Positions 9,425-17,429 of a stretch of DNA of 64,000 bases are shown in pieces. The stretch's first letter is position 1; each line of letters begins with the position of its first letter. Source of the DNA: Nocardia miyunensis NBRC 108239 (lineage in GTDB: Bacteria > Actinomycetota > Actinomycetes > Mycobacteriales > Mycobacteriaceae); the NCBI RefSeq assembly GCF_001613065.1, contig NZ_BDBQ01000054.1, positions 49,972 through 113,971 on the forward strand, given 5' to 3'. Under the pieces are notes generated by a model. That model searched no databases and was not told the DNA's origin. It was given only the letters and a program-made list of their open reading frames with translations. The position numbers and the translations under genes are program-made.

Positions 9425-9456
9425 TTGACATGATCTTGGGCCGTGACTACCGTCAC
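9425..9456 (+). promoter_or_regulatory. Promoter with operator-like inverted repeat
   Basis: TTGACA (9425-9430), a 17-nt spacer and TACCGT (9448-9453) form a good sigma70-type promoter for the small gene at 9493. The inverted repeat GTGAC-TACC-GTCAC (9443-9456) covers the -10 box, as a repressor site would. The divergent HTH protein is an obvious candidate binder. Confidence 0.55.
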
Positions 9457-9492
9457 AGGCGGTGAACGTCAGCGAGACCGAGGAGCACGCCC

Positions 9493-9783
9493 ATGAAGAT
9501 CGAACAGATCCGAGACCTGGCGCAACAAGCCGCTTACCTGCTCCCGGCCGCACCGATGGACAATGACGCGCTGAATTGGCTCAGCTGGCGCGAACTCGTG
9601 TGGGACACGGCCCATCGCCTCTCCGAGATCGGCGGAACGGCCCTGGCCCAAGCGGGCTATGCCCCGTCACACGATGTGGACCGCGGCGTGGTCTCGGCCG
9701 AGGATCTACTCGGACTGGCCACACAGCTGTATGCCGATATCGGACCGGCCGGCGCCTGCGAACTCAGCCGCGACCATCGATAG
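9493..9783 (+). CDS. Small conserved-looking protein of unknown function
   Basis: A 96-residue acidic, soluble, mostly helical protein (IEQIRDLAQQAAYLL, then LNWLSWRELVWDTAHRLSEI), with no cysteine pair or membrane segment. A GAGGAG site sits 8 nt before the ATG, and a clear promoter with an inverted repeat lies upstream. It is divergent from the 547-residue HTH protein and may form a two-gene unit with it. I do not recognise the family. Confidence 0.6.
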   Translation: MKIEQIRDLAQQAAYLLPAAPMDNDALNWLSWRELVWDTAHRLSEIGGTALAQAGYAPSHDVDRGVVSAEDLLGLATQLYADIGPAGACELSRDHR

Positions 9784-9842
9784 GACCGCGCCGTGCGACC
9801 GGGCTCGTCACGCCGATCGCAAGCCCCACTTACCTAGCGTCC

Positions 9843-9872
9843 TTATACATCTGCAGCCAAGTTAGACATAAT
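9843..9872 (+). promoter_or_regulatory. Possible leaderless promoter of the aldehyde dehydrogenase gene
   Basis: TTATAC (9843-9848), an 18-nt spacer and CATAAT (9867-9872) end only 7 nt before the ATG at 9880, and no ribosome site is visible. Transcription could start at or next to the ATG. Confidence 0.4.
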
Positions 9873-9879
9873 AGTCAGC

Positions 9880-11337
9880 ATGGTTACTGCACAATTAGGA
9901 AATTCCGGCCCGGCCGCTGACGTCCTCATCGGCGGCCGGTGGCGCCAGGGCGGGGCGGGCGAGTTCCCCGTCCACAACCCGGCCGATCGCAGCGTTATCA
10001 CCACCGTTTCCAACGGCGATGTGGCCGACGCGAACAGCGCCGTCGACGCGGCCGCCGACGCCCTGCCGGGCTGGGCCGCGACGCCGCCTCGCGAAAGATC
10101 CGAGATCCTGCGTCGCGCCTTCGAATTGATGACGCAGGACCGCGAAGAGCTCGCGGCCCTGATCGCCGCCGAGAACGGCAAGTCGCTGTCCGACGCGCGC
10201 GGTGAGGTCGGATACGCCGCCGAGTTCTTCCGATGGTTCGCCGAGGAATGCGTTCGCAGCGGCGGCGGTTTCGGATCGTCGCCCGCCGGTGGCACCCGGA
10301 CGATCGTGACCCACAAGCCGGTCGGAATCGCCGCCCTGGTCACACCGTGGAACTTCCCCGCCGCCATGGCAACCCGCAAACTCGCACCCGCTCTCGCGGC
10401 GGGGTGCACGACCTTGCTCAAGCCCGCGTCGGAAACGCCCCTGACCGCCCTCGCCATCGCTCGGCTGCTCACCCGCGCCGGGGTGCCCGACGGGGTCGTG
10501 AACATCGTGCCGACCCGGACATCCGGCGCGGTAGTGGGCACATGGCTGGCCGACCAGCGAGTACGCAAGATCTCCTTCACCGGGTCGACCGAAGTAGGAC
10601 GTGTCCTGCTGCACCAGGCCGCCGACCGAGTCGTGAACGCCTCGATGGAGCTCGGCGGAAACGCACCGTTCATCGTCACGCAGGACGCCGACCTCGATGC
10701 CGCCGTCGCGGGTGCGATGATCGCCAAATTCCGCGGCGGCGGCCAGGCGTGCACCGCCGCGAATCGTTTCTATGTCCACGCGGACGTCATCGATGACTTC
10801 GCCCGGCGTTTCGGTGACGCGGTCGAGAAGCTGACCGTCGGCCCGGCCGCGGCGGGAGCGGATATCGGCCCGCTGATCTCGGCCAAGGCCGTCGAGGAGG
10901 TGACCGCGCTCGTCGACGGCGCCGTCGCGAAGGGTGCCCGGATCGCGCGGCAGGCGACCGTGGCCGACGGGGTCACCGGATTCTTCTTTCCGCCGACCGT
11001 TCTGGTCGATGTTCCCGCCGACGCGGACGTCGTACTTCAGGAGATCTTCGGCCCGGTCGCCCCGCTCGTCGCCTGGACCGACGAGGCAGCGGTGATCCGG
11101 GAGGCGAACCGTACCGAAATGGGTTTGGCCGCATATGTTTACGCGGGCGAATTGCAGCGGGCAGTGCGTATCGCGGAGGCGCTGGACTCCGGAATGATCG
11201 GCATCAACCGCGGTCTGGTGTCCGACCCCTCGGCCCCGTTCGGCGGTATGAAGCAGAGCGGCCTGGGCCGCGAGGGCGCCCGAGCCGGACTGGAGGAGTT
11301 CCTGGAGACGCAGTACTTCAGCGTCGACTGGTCGTGA
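9880..11337 (+). CDS. NAD(P)-dependent aldehyde dehydrogenase (succinate-semialdehyde dehydrogenase-like)
   Basis: A 485-residue ALDH of full length that oxidises an aldehyde to the acid. PWNFP (Asn158), FTGSTEVG, MELGGNAP (general base Glu257) and GGGQACTAANRFYV (nucleophile Cys291) are all present. The Cys motif and the C-terminal PFGGMKQSGLGREG resemble the GabD subgroup. The true substrate in this neighbourhood may be another aldehyde. The gene stands alone and is convergent with a transporter gene, with a hairpin between them. Confidence 0.88.
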   Translation: MVTAQLGNSGPAADVLIGGRWRQGGAGEFPVHNPADRSVITTVSNGDVADANSAVDAAADALPGWAATPPRERSEILRRAFELMTQDREELAALIAAENGKSLSDARGEVGYAAEFFRWFAEECVRSGGGFGSSPAGGTRTIVTHKPVGIAALVTPWNFPAAMATRKLAPALAAGCTTLLKPASETPLTALAIARLLTRAGVPDGVVNIVPTRTSGAVVGTWLADQRVRKISFTGSTEVGRVLLHQAADRVVNASMELGGNAPFIVTQDADLDAAVAGAMIAKFRGGGQACTAANRFYVHADVIDDFARRFGDAVEKLTVGPAAAGADIGPLISAKAVEEVTALVDGAVAKGARIARQATVADGVTGFFFPPTVLVDVPADADVVLQEIFGPVAPLVAWTDEAAVIREANRTEMGLAAYVYAGELQRAVRIAEALDSGMIGINRGLVSDPSAPFGGMKQSGLGREGARAGLEEFLETQYFSVDWS

Positions 11338-11431
11338 GCTGACTTCGGTGCGGCGGGTCGATCCGACGAGGCGACATTCCGAATCGGTGGTGTTCGATCC
11401 GCCGCAACGTACTCGACGCGGTCATGGGCGG

Positions 11432-11455
11432 GTGCGTTCAGCACACTGAACGCAC
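11432..11455. terminator. Bidirectional hairpin between convergent genes
   Basis: GTGCGTTCAG (11432-11441) pairs perfectly with CTGAACGCAC (11446-11455) around a 4-nt loop. It lies between the ALDH gene (+) and the symporter gene (-). There is no T-run. Confidence 0.5.
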
Positions 11456-11505
11456 GCACCCAGCCGACGGCACCGGGACTCGAGTCGCGACGTATGCCGC
11501 GATGA

Positions 11506-12873
11506 CTACTCGGCGAGGCCGACCGCGGCCGACGAGTTCGGATTCCGCCGCGACGAGTCCGCGGCCGACGGTGTAGCCGCGGCGAGGTCGCTCGTGCGGG
11601 TCTCCGGCAGGAAGCAGGCGAACCCACCACTCACCACGGCCGCGGCGATCATGAAGACCGCGACCCACACCGCGCTCGTGCCACCCGTGGCGGCGAAGAT
11701 CGCGGCCGCGGCCAGCGGAGACAGTCCGCTGCCCAGCACCTGGGCGATCTGATAGGTGGTCGACACCGCTGTGTAGCGGATCTCGGTGGGGAACAGCTCG
11801 GTCAGCAGGACCGGAGCCACGGCCATCACGCAGGTGTTGATCGCGGCGAAATACACGAACAGCGCGGCGACGACCGCCACGGTCGAGCCCGTGTCGACGA
11901 GCAGGAAACAGGGGTAGGTGAACAGCGCGGTGGCGATGATCCCGCCCAGCACGACCGGTTTACGCCCGACGCGGTCCGACAGCGTCGCATAGAACGGCGT
12001 CGTCGCGATGGCCGCGATCTGCGCGAAGGTGACCGCCAGCAACGCTGTTTTCGCCGAGAAACCGGCATGCGGCGCGTACGAGATGATGAAGACGCCGAAA
12101 ACCCCTTGGCCGCAATAGGCTCCGGCCTGGAAGAACACGGCCTGAACCACGTGGCGCGGGTACCTCCGCACCAGGGCGACGATCGGCATGACAGGTCGGC
12201 TCTCGGACCGCTGACGGACGAACAGCGGACTCTCCGGCACGCGGGATCGGAAGTACAGCCCGACACCCAGCAGCACGAAACTCCCCAGGAACGGAATTCG
12301 CCAGCCCCAGGACACCAGGTCCGGCGTCGGCAGGGACGCCACCAGGAACATGATCCCGTACGACAGCACCGATCCGCTGGGAGCTCCCATCGCGGCCGCG
12401 CTGCCGAACCGGCCGCGCCGCCCGTCCCGGGCGTGCTCGGTAGTCATGAGCACCGCACCGCCGTACTCACCGCCCACCGCGATCCCCTGGATCACTCGCA
12501 GCAGCACCAGCAGTACCGGTGCGAGACTGCCGACCTGCGCGTAGGTGGGCAGTAGGCCGATGATCCCGCTGGACAAGCCCATGATCGTCATCGTCGTGAC
12601 CATCACCGTCTTGCGGCCGAGACGATCACCGAAGTGCCCGAACAGGATTGCGCCACCGATCCGGGCGAAATGGCCGGTGGCCAGGGTCGCCAGCGACACG
12701 ATGGTGCCGACCAGCGGACTCAGGTCGGTGAAGAAGACCTTGTTGAACACCAGCGCCGCGGCTGACCCGTAGAGCAGGAAGTCGTAGTACTCCATCATCG
12801 TGCCGAGATAGCTGGACAGTGCCACCCGGCGGGCCTGACGTACTCGTTGTGATGAGGCCTCGTCTGGATACAT
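11506..12873 (-). CDS. MFS transporter, metabolite:H+ symporter type
   Basis: A 455-residue integral membrane protein with about 12 membrane segments. It opens with YLGTMMEYYDFLLYGSAAAL, the signature of the metabolite:proton symporter group (ShiA, ProP, KgtP relatives). The cytoplasmic loop GHFGDRLGRKTVMV is the MFS motif A. It should import a small organic acid, perhaps the substrate of the surrounding enzymes. ATG at 12873 starts the family N-terminus; a GTG extension to 12966 would add a non-hydrophobic tail without similarity. Confidence 0.87.
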   Translation of the reverse strand: MYPDEASSQRVRQARRVALSSYLGTMMEYYDFLLYGSAAALVFNKVFFTDLSPLVGTIVSLATLATGHFARIGGAILFGHFGDRLGRKTVMVTTMTIMGLSSGIIGLLPTYAQVGSLAPVLLVLLRVIQGIAVGGEYGGAVLMTTEHARDGRRGRFGSAAAMGAPSGSVLSYGIMFLVASLPTPDLVSWGWRIPFLGSFVLLGVGLYFRSRVPESPLFVRQRSESRPVMPIVALVRRYPRHVVQAVFFQAGAYCGQGVFGVFIISYAPHAGFSAKTALLAVTFAQIAAIATTPFYATLSDRVGRKPVVLGGIIATALFTYPCFLLVDTGSTVAVVAALFVYFAAINTCVMAVAPVLLTELFPTEIRYTAVSTTYQIAQVLGSGLSPLAAAAIFAATGGTSAVWVAVFMIAAAVVSGGFACFLPETRTSDLAAATPSAADSSRRNPNSSAAVGLAE

Positions 12874-13026
12874 AGCGTGGATCTCTTTCGAAAACAGTGC
12901 GATCCGGCGCAGCGGCCGGGGCAGATTGCCGTGCTCGATCGCGGCAGATCCTGTCGAATACGTCACTCCGGCAAGACAATCGAGATCGTCATACTATCAT
13001 GCACAAATTATGTTGTAATGGAGTTT

Positions 13027-13500
13027 ATGCTCGAAGACGAGGTTATGAACCACAACATCAACGTGCTACAGGACCGACTCGAGATCGAGGCCGCGCTGCG
13101 CGCCTACGCGTACGGACTCGATGAACGACGCTGGGAAGCATGGGAACTGGCCTTCACCGACGACGCGATCATCGACTTCACCCCGATGGGCGGCAAACGC
13201 GAGACCCCTGCCCAGATGCAGGCGCGGCTGTCCGTGCCCGACCCCGCCTGGCTGTTCGCGCAGCACCCGTTGATCAACACCGTCATCGAGATCAAAGGCG
13301 ATGAGGCGCAGGCGTTCTCGGATTACCAGATGGAGACCGGTCGTCGCACGGACACGCCCGGTGAGATCATCCGCGTCTCCGGTGGCGGCTCCTACTCCGA
13401 CCGGTTGCGCCGCACCAGCGACGGATGGCGCATCTACAACAGGTCGATCTCCTTGAAATGGCGTGAGCGTCGACGGGTTACGGACGAGATCTCCCGCTGA
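13027..13500 (+). CDS. SnoaL-like (NTF2-fold) protein
   Basis: About 157 residues of the NTF2 cone fold (DRLEIEAALRAYAYGLDERRWEAWELAFTDDA...). The family includes small cyclases, dehydratases, isomerases and many unassigned proteins. The candidate starts are ATG 13018, 13027 and 13045. I use 13027 because GGAG lies just before it, but the choice is weak. An AT-rich promoter-like stretch (12990-13017) separates it from the divergent symporter gene. Confidence 0.75.
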   Translation: MLEDEVMNHNINVLQDRLEIEAALRAYAYGLDERRWEAWELAFTDDAIIDFTPMGGKRETPAQMQARLSVPDPAWLFAQHPLINTVIEIKGDEAQAFSDYQMETGRRTDTPGEIIRVSGGGSYSDRLRRTSDGWRIYNRSISLKWRERRRVTDEISR

Positions 13501-13533
13501 AGGATCTCACCGAGGACGGACCGCGGCTGATTG

Positions 13534-14667
13534 CTACCGCTGCCGATGATCGGCGGCGCCGGCTCGTTCGGGGTGCGGGTACGGGTGCGCGGCCACGGTC
13601 GCCTCGGACTGCATGACACGCAGTCCTGACATCGCCTCGCCGTACGCGGCGATCACGCGATCCTCCGCTGCGTAGTCGAAGGCGTCGATCATGTTGTCCA
13701 CCACCTTCTTTCCCGGCGGATGGTCCAGGTACCAGCGCACGGTCGCGCCGAGCGCCTCCCGGGCCGGGACGATTTCGGTGTAGTGCAGCCGGTCGATGGC
13801 CTTGTGCACATCGACGAGGACATGGGCGGTGTGCGCCAACGGAAAGAGCCCACGCCCGGGTCCAGCGAACTCCCATGGGACAGAGACGATCTCGATCGTC
13901 CGTTCCATCGCCGCGGCCGTCATCTCGATCCACTGCGCCAGACTGTACTGCCGCAGATCGCCGGCATTGAAAACCTGCCCCGAGGCCCGCTCCGGGTTGT
14001 CGACCGCCGCCATGAGGAAACCGGCGGCGTTCTCGGCGGCGCAGCGCATCAGTATCGACAGCCCCGCGTCGGGAACGATCAACTGCCGCCGACCGTCCAT
14101 GATCCTCTTGATGATCGACCACTCCCGCGGGTACAGCTGCCGCGGCCCATAGATCGACGGGTAGCGAAAGATCGTCGCGCGGAACGCTTCCCGACGGTGC
14201 AGATCGAATACATGGCGTTCGGACTCGTGGATGAGACGAGAGAACCGCTCACCATCGGACTCGATGTCCACCGGCGGGCGGGCGACGTCGGACGCGAACT
14301 CATCAGCCGAAACAGGAAGTCCGGCGGGAACGAGTCGCCCGGGTTCGTGATAGCCGGGATAGACCGGCAAACCGCTCACGGCGATGAACGCCTCGCACAT
14401 ACCGGCGATTGCGTCGGCGACATGCCGCAATCTCCCGTAGGTGGCGATCACGAGATCGAAGCGGCGGGAGCCCAGCGCCTGCTCGATCGATTCACGGAAA
14501 TGCGGGTCGGCATGGATGTGCTCGAGGTCGTCCTGCTCGGCGAGTTCGTGCGAACCACGGTGCAGGACCACGACCTCGTATCCGCGCTCGGCCAGCCCGC
14601 TGACGATGTGCGGGCCGGTAGGTCCGGTTCCACCGATGACCAGAGCGGTTCTACTGGTTTCAGGCAT
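13534..14667 (-). CDS. NAD-dependent epimerase/dehydratase family protein
   Basis: A 377-residue extended short-chain dehydrogenase type. It has an N-terminal nucleotide-binding GGTGPTGPHI (about 12-21), a later YPSIYGPRQLYP region where these enzymes place the active-site Tyr/proline loop, and a substrate-binding C-terminal half. It would act as a sugar-type epimerase or as a reductase on a ketone or aldol. It is the last gene of the minus-strand run and follows a SnoaL-like gene by 33 nt. Confidence 0.8.
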   Translation of the reverse strand: MPETSRTALVIGGTGPTGPHIVSGLAERGYEVVVLHRGSHELAEQDDLEHIHADPHFRESIEQALGSRRFDLVIATYGRLRHVADAIAGMCEAFIAVSGLPVYPGYHEPGRLVPAGLPVSADEFASDVARPPVDIESDGERFSRLIHESERHVFDLHRREAFRATIFRYPSIYGPRQLYPREWSIIKRIMDGRRQLIVPDAGLSILMRCAAENAAGFLMAAVDNPERASGQVFNAGDLRQYSLAQWIEMTAAAMERTIEIVSVPWEFAGPGRGLFPLAHTAHVLVDVHKAIDRLHYTEIVPAREALGATVRWYLDHPPGKKVVDNMIDAFDYAAEDRVIAAYGEAMSGLRVMQSEATVAAHPYPHPERAGAADHRQR

Positions 14668-14700
14668 CGGTATGTCACCGTCCGGGACGGGACGCGGGTA

Positions 14701-15219
14701 TCACTCGCTCGCCCGCAGTATCCGCGCCGTGTCGGGCGCACCCACCATGCGGCGCTTACGTTCGGCGACCTGCCAGCGGCCGTCGACCCTGCGCAGGTGC
14801 CATTCGTTGATGGACGCGCTGACCAGCCGGATATCGAGACCGTCCTGGTGCAGGATGAACGAGTAGTTGTTGGCGACGGCCGCATCGCCCCGCACCGTGA
14901 TCGACTGATTGTTGCCCTGCATATGCAGGCTGCGGCCGACGAATCCGTCTCCGTGTGCGGCGCTGCGGACGGAGAGGAAGTTCTTCATCTCCGCCAGGCC
15001 CTCCCAGCGAACGATGGCGTATGGATCGGGCTCGCGATCGGTCGACACGTCCATCACACAGTCCTCGGTGAACAGCCCGAAGTACTCGTCGTCGAGCTGA
15101 GCATCGGCGTAATAGCCGTATCTGGCAAGGAGTTCCCGGATCGCTTTCTCGTCCTCGAGGACGGCGAGCCGAGCCTCGAGGGCTTCGATTCGGTCGGCCA
15201 GGCTCCGGTCATGGCTCAC
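14701..15219 (-). CDS. SnoaL-like (NTF2-fold) protein
   Basis: A 172-residue protein with a heptad-rich N-terminal helix (LADRIEALEARLAVLEDEKA), then the usual IRELLARYGYYADAQ start of the cone fold. The start is GTG at 15219, with AGGAG 8 nt upstream. The group is common beside P450 and flavoenzyme catabolic genes, often without a known reaction. It is next to another SnoaL-like gene, and the two may form a heteromer. Confidence 0.8.
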   Translation of the reverse strand: MSHDRSLADRIEALEARLAVLEDEKAIRELLARYGYYADAQLDDEYFGLFTEDCVMDVSTDREPDPYAIVRWEGLAEMKNFLSVRSAAHGDGFVGRSLHMQGNNQSITVRGDAAVANNYSFILHQDGLDIRLVSASINEWHLRRVDGRWQVAERKRRMVGAPDTARILRASE

Positions 15220-15255
15220 GGCGACAACTCCTGTTCGTGCTCCGGGGACTACCCG

Positions 15256-15792
15256 TCAGCCGATCGACGTCTTGTGTTCCGAGTGCTCCGGCCAGGTGAG
15301 ACGGGTGTAGGTCGGATCGCTCTTGTCCCGCGTACCCCGGAAGTGACCGCCCGGCACGGCGTTGGTGGCGGGAACGGTGCCGTCCCAGTCGATCACGACA
15401 CGGCGATAGACCAGCTGCCAGCGGCCATCGATGCGCTGGAAGTAGTCGGCGTATCGGCCGATGGACTGGTACAGCGTGTCCGGGGTGGTCTGCATCCAGT
15501 ACGCGAAGTACGTCTCGCCGTACGCCTCATCACCCTCGACGTCGAAGGTCGACTGCCCCATCAGGTGATAGAGGAACGGCGACGCCGTGGTGAATCCCGG
15601 GTTGTTGACGATGAATTCGGCGAATTCGTCACGGCCGCCCCGGAACCGTCCGTGGTCGTCGAAGGACTTCTCCGCGTAGCAGGCGAGGATGCCTTCGCGA
15701 TCCTTCCGGTCGACCGCCCGCGCGATCCGGGCGACGAGCTCGGTGAGCTCGAGCTTGTCCGCGATCAGGTCCAGTCTGCTGTTGTCACCCAT
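15256..15792 (-). CDS. SnoaL-like (NTF2-fold) protein
   Basis: A 178-residue cone-fold protein (LELTELVARIARAVDRKDREGILACYAEKSFDDHGRF). The Asp/His-bearing DDHGRF stretch occupies a position often found in the pocket. ATG at 15792 has AGGAG 6 nt upstream. An AT-rich stretch at about 15805-15840 could hold a promoter for this and the next two genes. The exact reaction is unknown. Confidence 0.8.
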   Translation of the reverse strand: MGDNSRLDLIADKLELTELVARIARAVDRKDREGILACYAEKSFDDHGRFRGGRDEFAEFIVNNPGFTTASPFLYHLMGQSTFDVEGDEAYGETYFAYWMQTTPDTLYQSIGRYADYFQRIDGRWQLVYRRVVIDWDGTVPATNAVPGGHFRGTRDKSDPTYTRLTWPEHSEHKTSIG

Positions 15793-15855
15793 GACCAACT
15801 CCTGTCAAAGTTATTTTGTAATTATGTATATCAAGTAAGTAGGGGCGATCCGGCC

Positions 15856-15869
15856 GATTCGGCCGAATC
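15856..15869. repeat. Perfect 14-bp palindrome
   Basis: GATTCGGCCGAATC lies at the stop codon of the DUF35 gene, just upstream of the AT-rich stretch before the SnoaL-like gene at 15792. It may be an operator or part of a weak terminator. Confidence 0.35.
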
Positions 15870-16272
15870 AGTCCGCCGGACCGAACGCGGGCACCACCCC
15901 GTGCTCGCCGACCTCCCGGTAGCGCACGGTCAGTGGCATGCCCACCACCGCGTCGCCGGGATCCATGTCGACCAACCGGCCCAGCAGCCGCACGCCGCAG
16001 TCGAGTTCGACCAGCGCGACCGGATACGGGATCTGTTCCTTCAGGTCCGCGGCGTAGGCGCGGTGGTAGACGACGAAACTCCACAGCGTGCCGGTGCCCT
16101 CGACCTCGGTCCAGGTCGATTGCCGCGCAAGGCATTCCGGGCACACACCGGCGGCGGGCCAGCGGACGTAGGCGCACTCGTCGCAGCGCTGGAACACCAA
16201 CCGCCCTTCCCGGGCGTTGTCCCAGAACGGCTGATCGTCACCGGTGAGACCGTAGGGAGCCGGGCTGGTCAT
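15868..16272 (-). CDS. DUF35 OB-fold/zinc-ribbon protein, partner of the thiolase-like protein
   Basis: A 134-residue protein with a rubredoxin-like zinc ribbon (CDECAYVRWPAAGVCPEC, about 30-47), then an OB-fold (GTLWSFVVYHRAYA...). DUF35 proteins bind thiolase-like lyases or ketoacyl-CoA thiolases and feed CoA esters to them. Its ATG overlaps the stop of the thiolase-like gene by 4 nt, so the two are translationally coupled and almost certainly form a complex. Confidence 0.88.
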   Translation of the reverse strand: MTSPAPYGLTGDDQPFWDNAREGRLVFQRCDECAYVRWPAAGVCPECLARQSTWTEVEGTGTLWSFVVYHRAYAADLKEQIPYPVALVELDCGVRLLGRLVDMDPGDAVVGMPLTVRYREVGEHGVVPAFGPAD

Positions 16273-17426
16273 GCGACGACCTCCTTGGCGAAGATCGTGC
16301 TGGCGGCCTTCATCATTCCGAAGGTGGAGCAGTACTGGGCGACTCGGACGTCATCGAGCTGACGCGCACCGGCCTCGCCGCGCATCTGCCGGACCAGCTC
16401 GCACAGGTGCAGGAAACCCCACATATAAGCCTCGGAGAGCTGCCCGCCGTTGGTGTTGAGCGGCAGCTTGCCGCCATATCCGATCGCGCCGGAGGTGAAC
16501 GCCTCGCCCACGCCCCCGGGCTCGACGAAGCCGAACGCCTCGAGCATCTGCATCACCCACACGCTGGTCGGGTCCTGAATGTAGAGCGCGTCTACCGCGG
16601 ATCGGTCCACCCCGGCAGCGGGAAAGATCCGCTCGGCGACCTGCCCCAGCCACGGACGCATCCACTGGTCGGCGTTCTGCCGGTCACGCAGACCGGTCTG
16701 CTGGGCGATGCCCATAACGTAGACCGGTTTGTCGGTCAGTTCCCGCGCGATGTCCTCCCGCGCGACGATCAGGCAGGCGCCGCCGTCGGAGATCATGCAC
16801 AGATCGGCACGACGAAGGGGCGCAACCAGATACGGCGAGGCGAGGTAGTCATCGATCGTCAGCGGATCGCGGAAGATCGCCAGCGGATTCTCCTGGGCGT
16901 ACTTGCGCTGCGAGACCGCGATCTGCCCGAGATCGGCTTCGGTTGTGCCGTAGAGCTTCTGATGACGCCGGAACGCCATACCGCCGATGCCCGCCACATT
17001 GAGGAAACCGTTGACCGTCGCGTCGTCCTGCCGGCCCAGCGGATACGCGAACCGATTCCCGGCACTGCGCTGATTGGTCCCGTAGACGATGGCGACCGTG
17101 GAAGCCAAGCCGGCGTCGATCGCCGCGACGGCCAGGTGCAAGGAGAAATTGCAGGTGCCGTAGTCGAGCGTGGCGCTGTAGGCGGGATTGAGCCCGGCGA
17201 GACGACCGATCTCGGTGTCGATCCCGAACCCGCCGTAGGACTTACAGGTGATCAGGCCATCGATCCGGGACTTGTCGATACCGGCGTCGGCGAGCGTGAT
17301 GCGCAGCGCCTCGACGGCCACCTCGTCGGGTGCGATACCCGGCAGCTCGCCTTGCAGCGTGTTGCCGACGGCGACGACCGCGCTGCGACCGCGAATCGCG
17401 CCCGGCGTGTGCGAGGAGTCGGCCAT
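16269..17426 (-). CDS. Thiolase-like lipid-transfer-type protein (possible retro-aldolase)
   Basis: A 385-residue thiolase-fold protein of the SCP2/Ltp subgroup. The nucleophile-position Cys is kept (LDYGTCNFSLHLA, Cys92). The segment that carries the catalytic His in true thiolases reads NTNGGQLSEAYMWGFLHL, with Tyr334 at the His position. Paralogs that need a DUF35 partner and have lost this His include the steroid side-chain retro-aldolase Ltp2, in which tyrosines are catalytic. An aldol-type C-C cleavage of a CoA ester is therefore more likely than thiolysis (inference). It is coupled to the DUF35 gene and starts 3 nt after the fused CoA-transferase gene. Confidence 0.8.
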   Translation of the reverse strand: MADSSHTPGAIRGRSAVVAVGNTLQGELPGIAPDEVAVEALRITLADAGIDKSRIDGLITCKSYGGFGIDTEIGRLAGLNPAYSATLDYGTCNFSLHLAVAAIDAGLASTVAIVYGTNQRSAGNRFAYPLGRQDDATVNGFLNVAGIGGMAFRRHQKLYGTTEADLGQIAVSQRKYAQENPLAIFRDPLTIDDYLASPYLVAPLRRADLCMISDGGACLIVAREDIARELTDKPVYVMGIAQQTGLRDRQNADQWMRPWLGQVAERIFPAAGVDRSAVDALYIQDPTSVWVMQMLEAFGFVEPGGVGEAFTSGAIGYGGKLPLNTNGGQLSEAYMWGFLHLCELVRQMRGEAGARQLDDVRVAQYCSTFGMMKAASTIFAKEVVA

Positions 17427-17429
17427 GGA

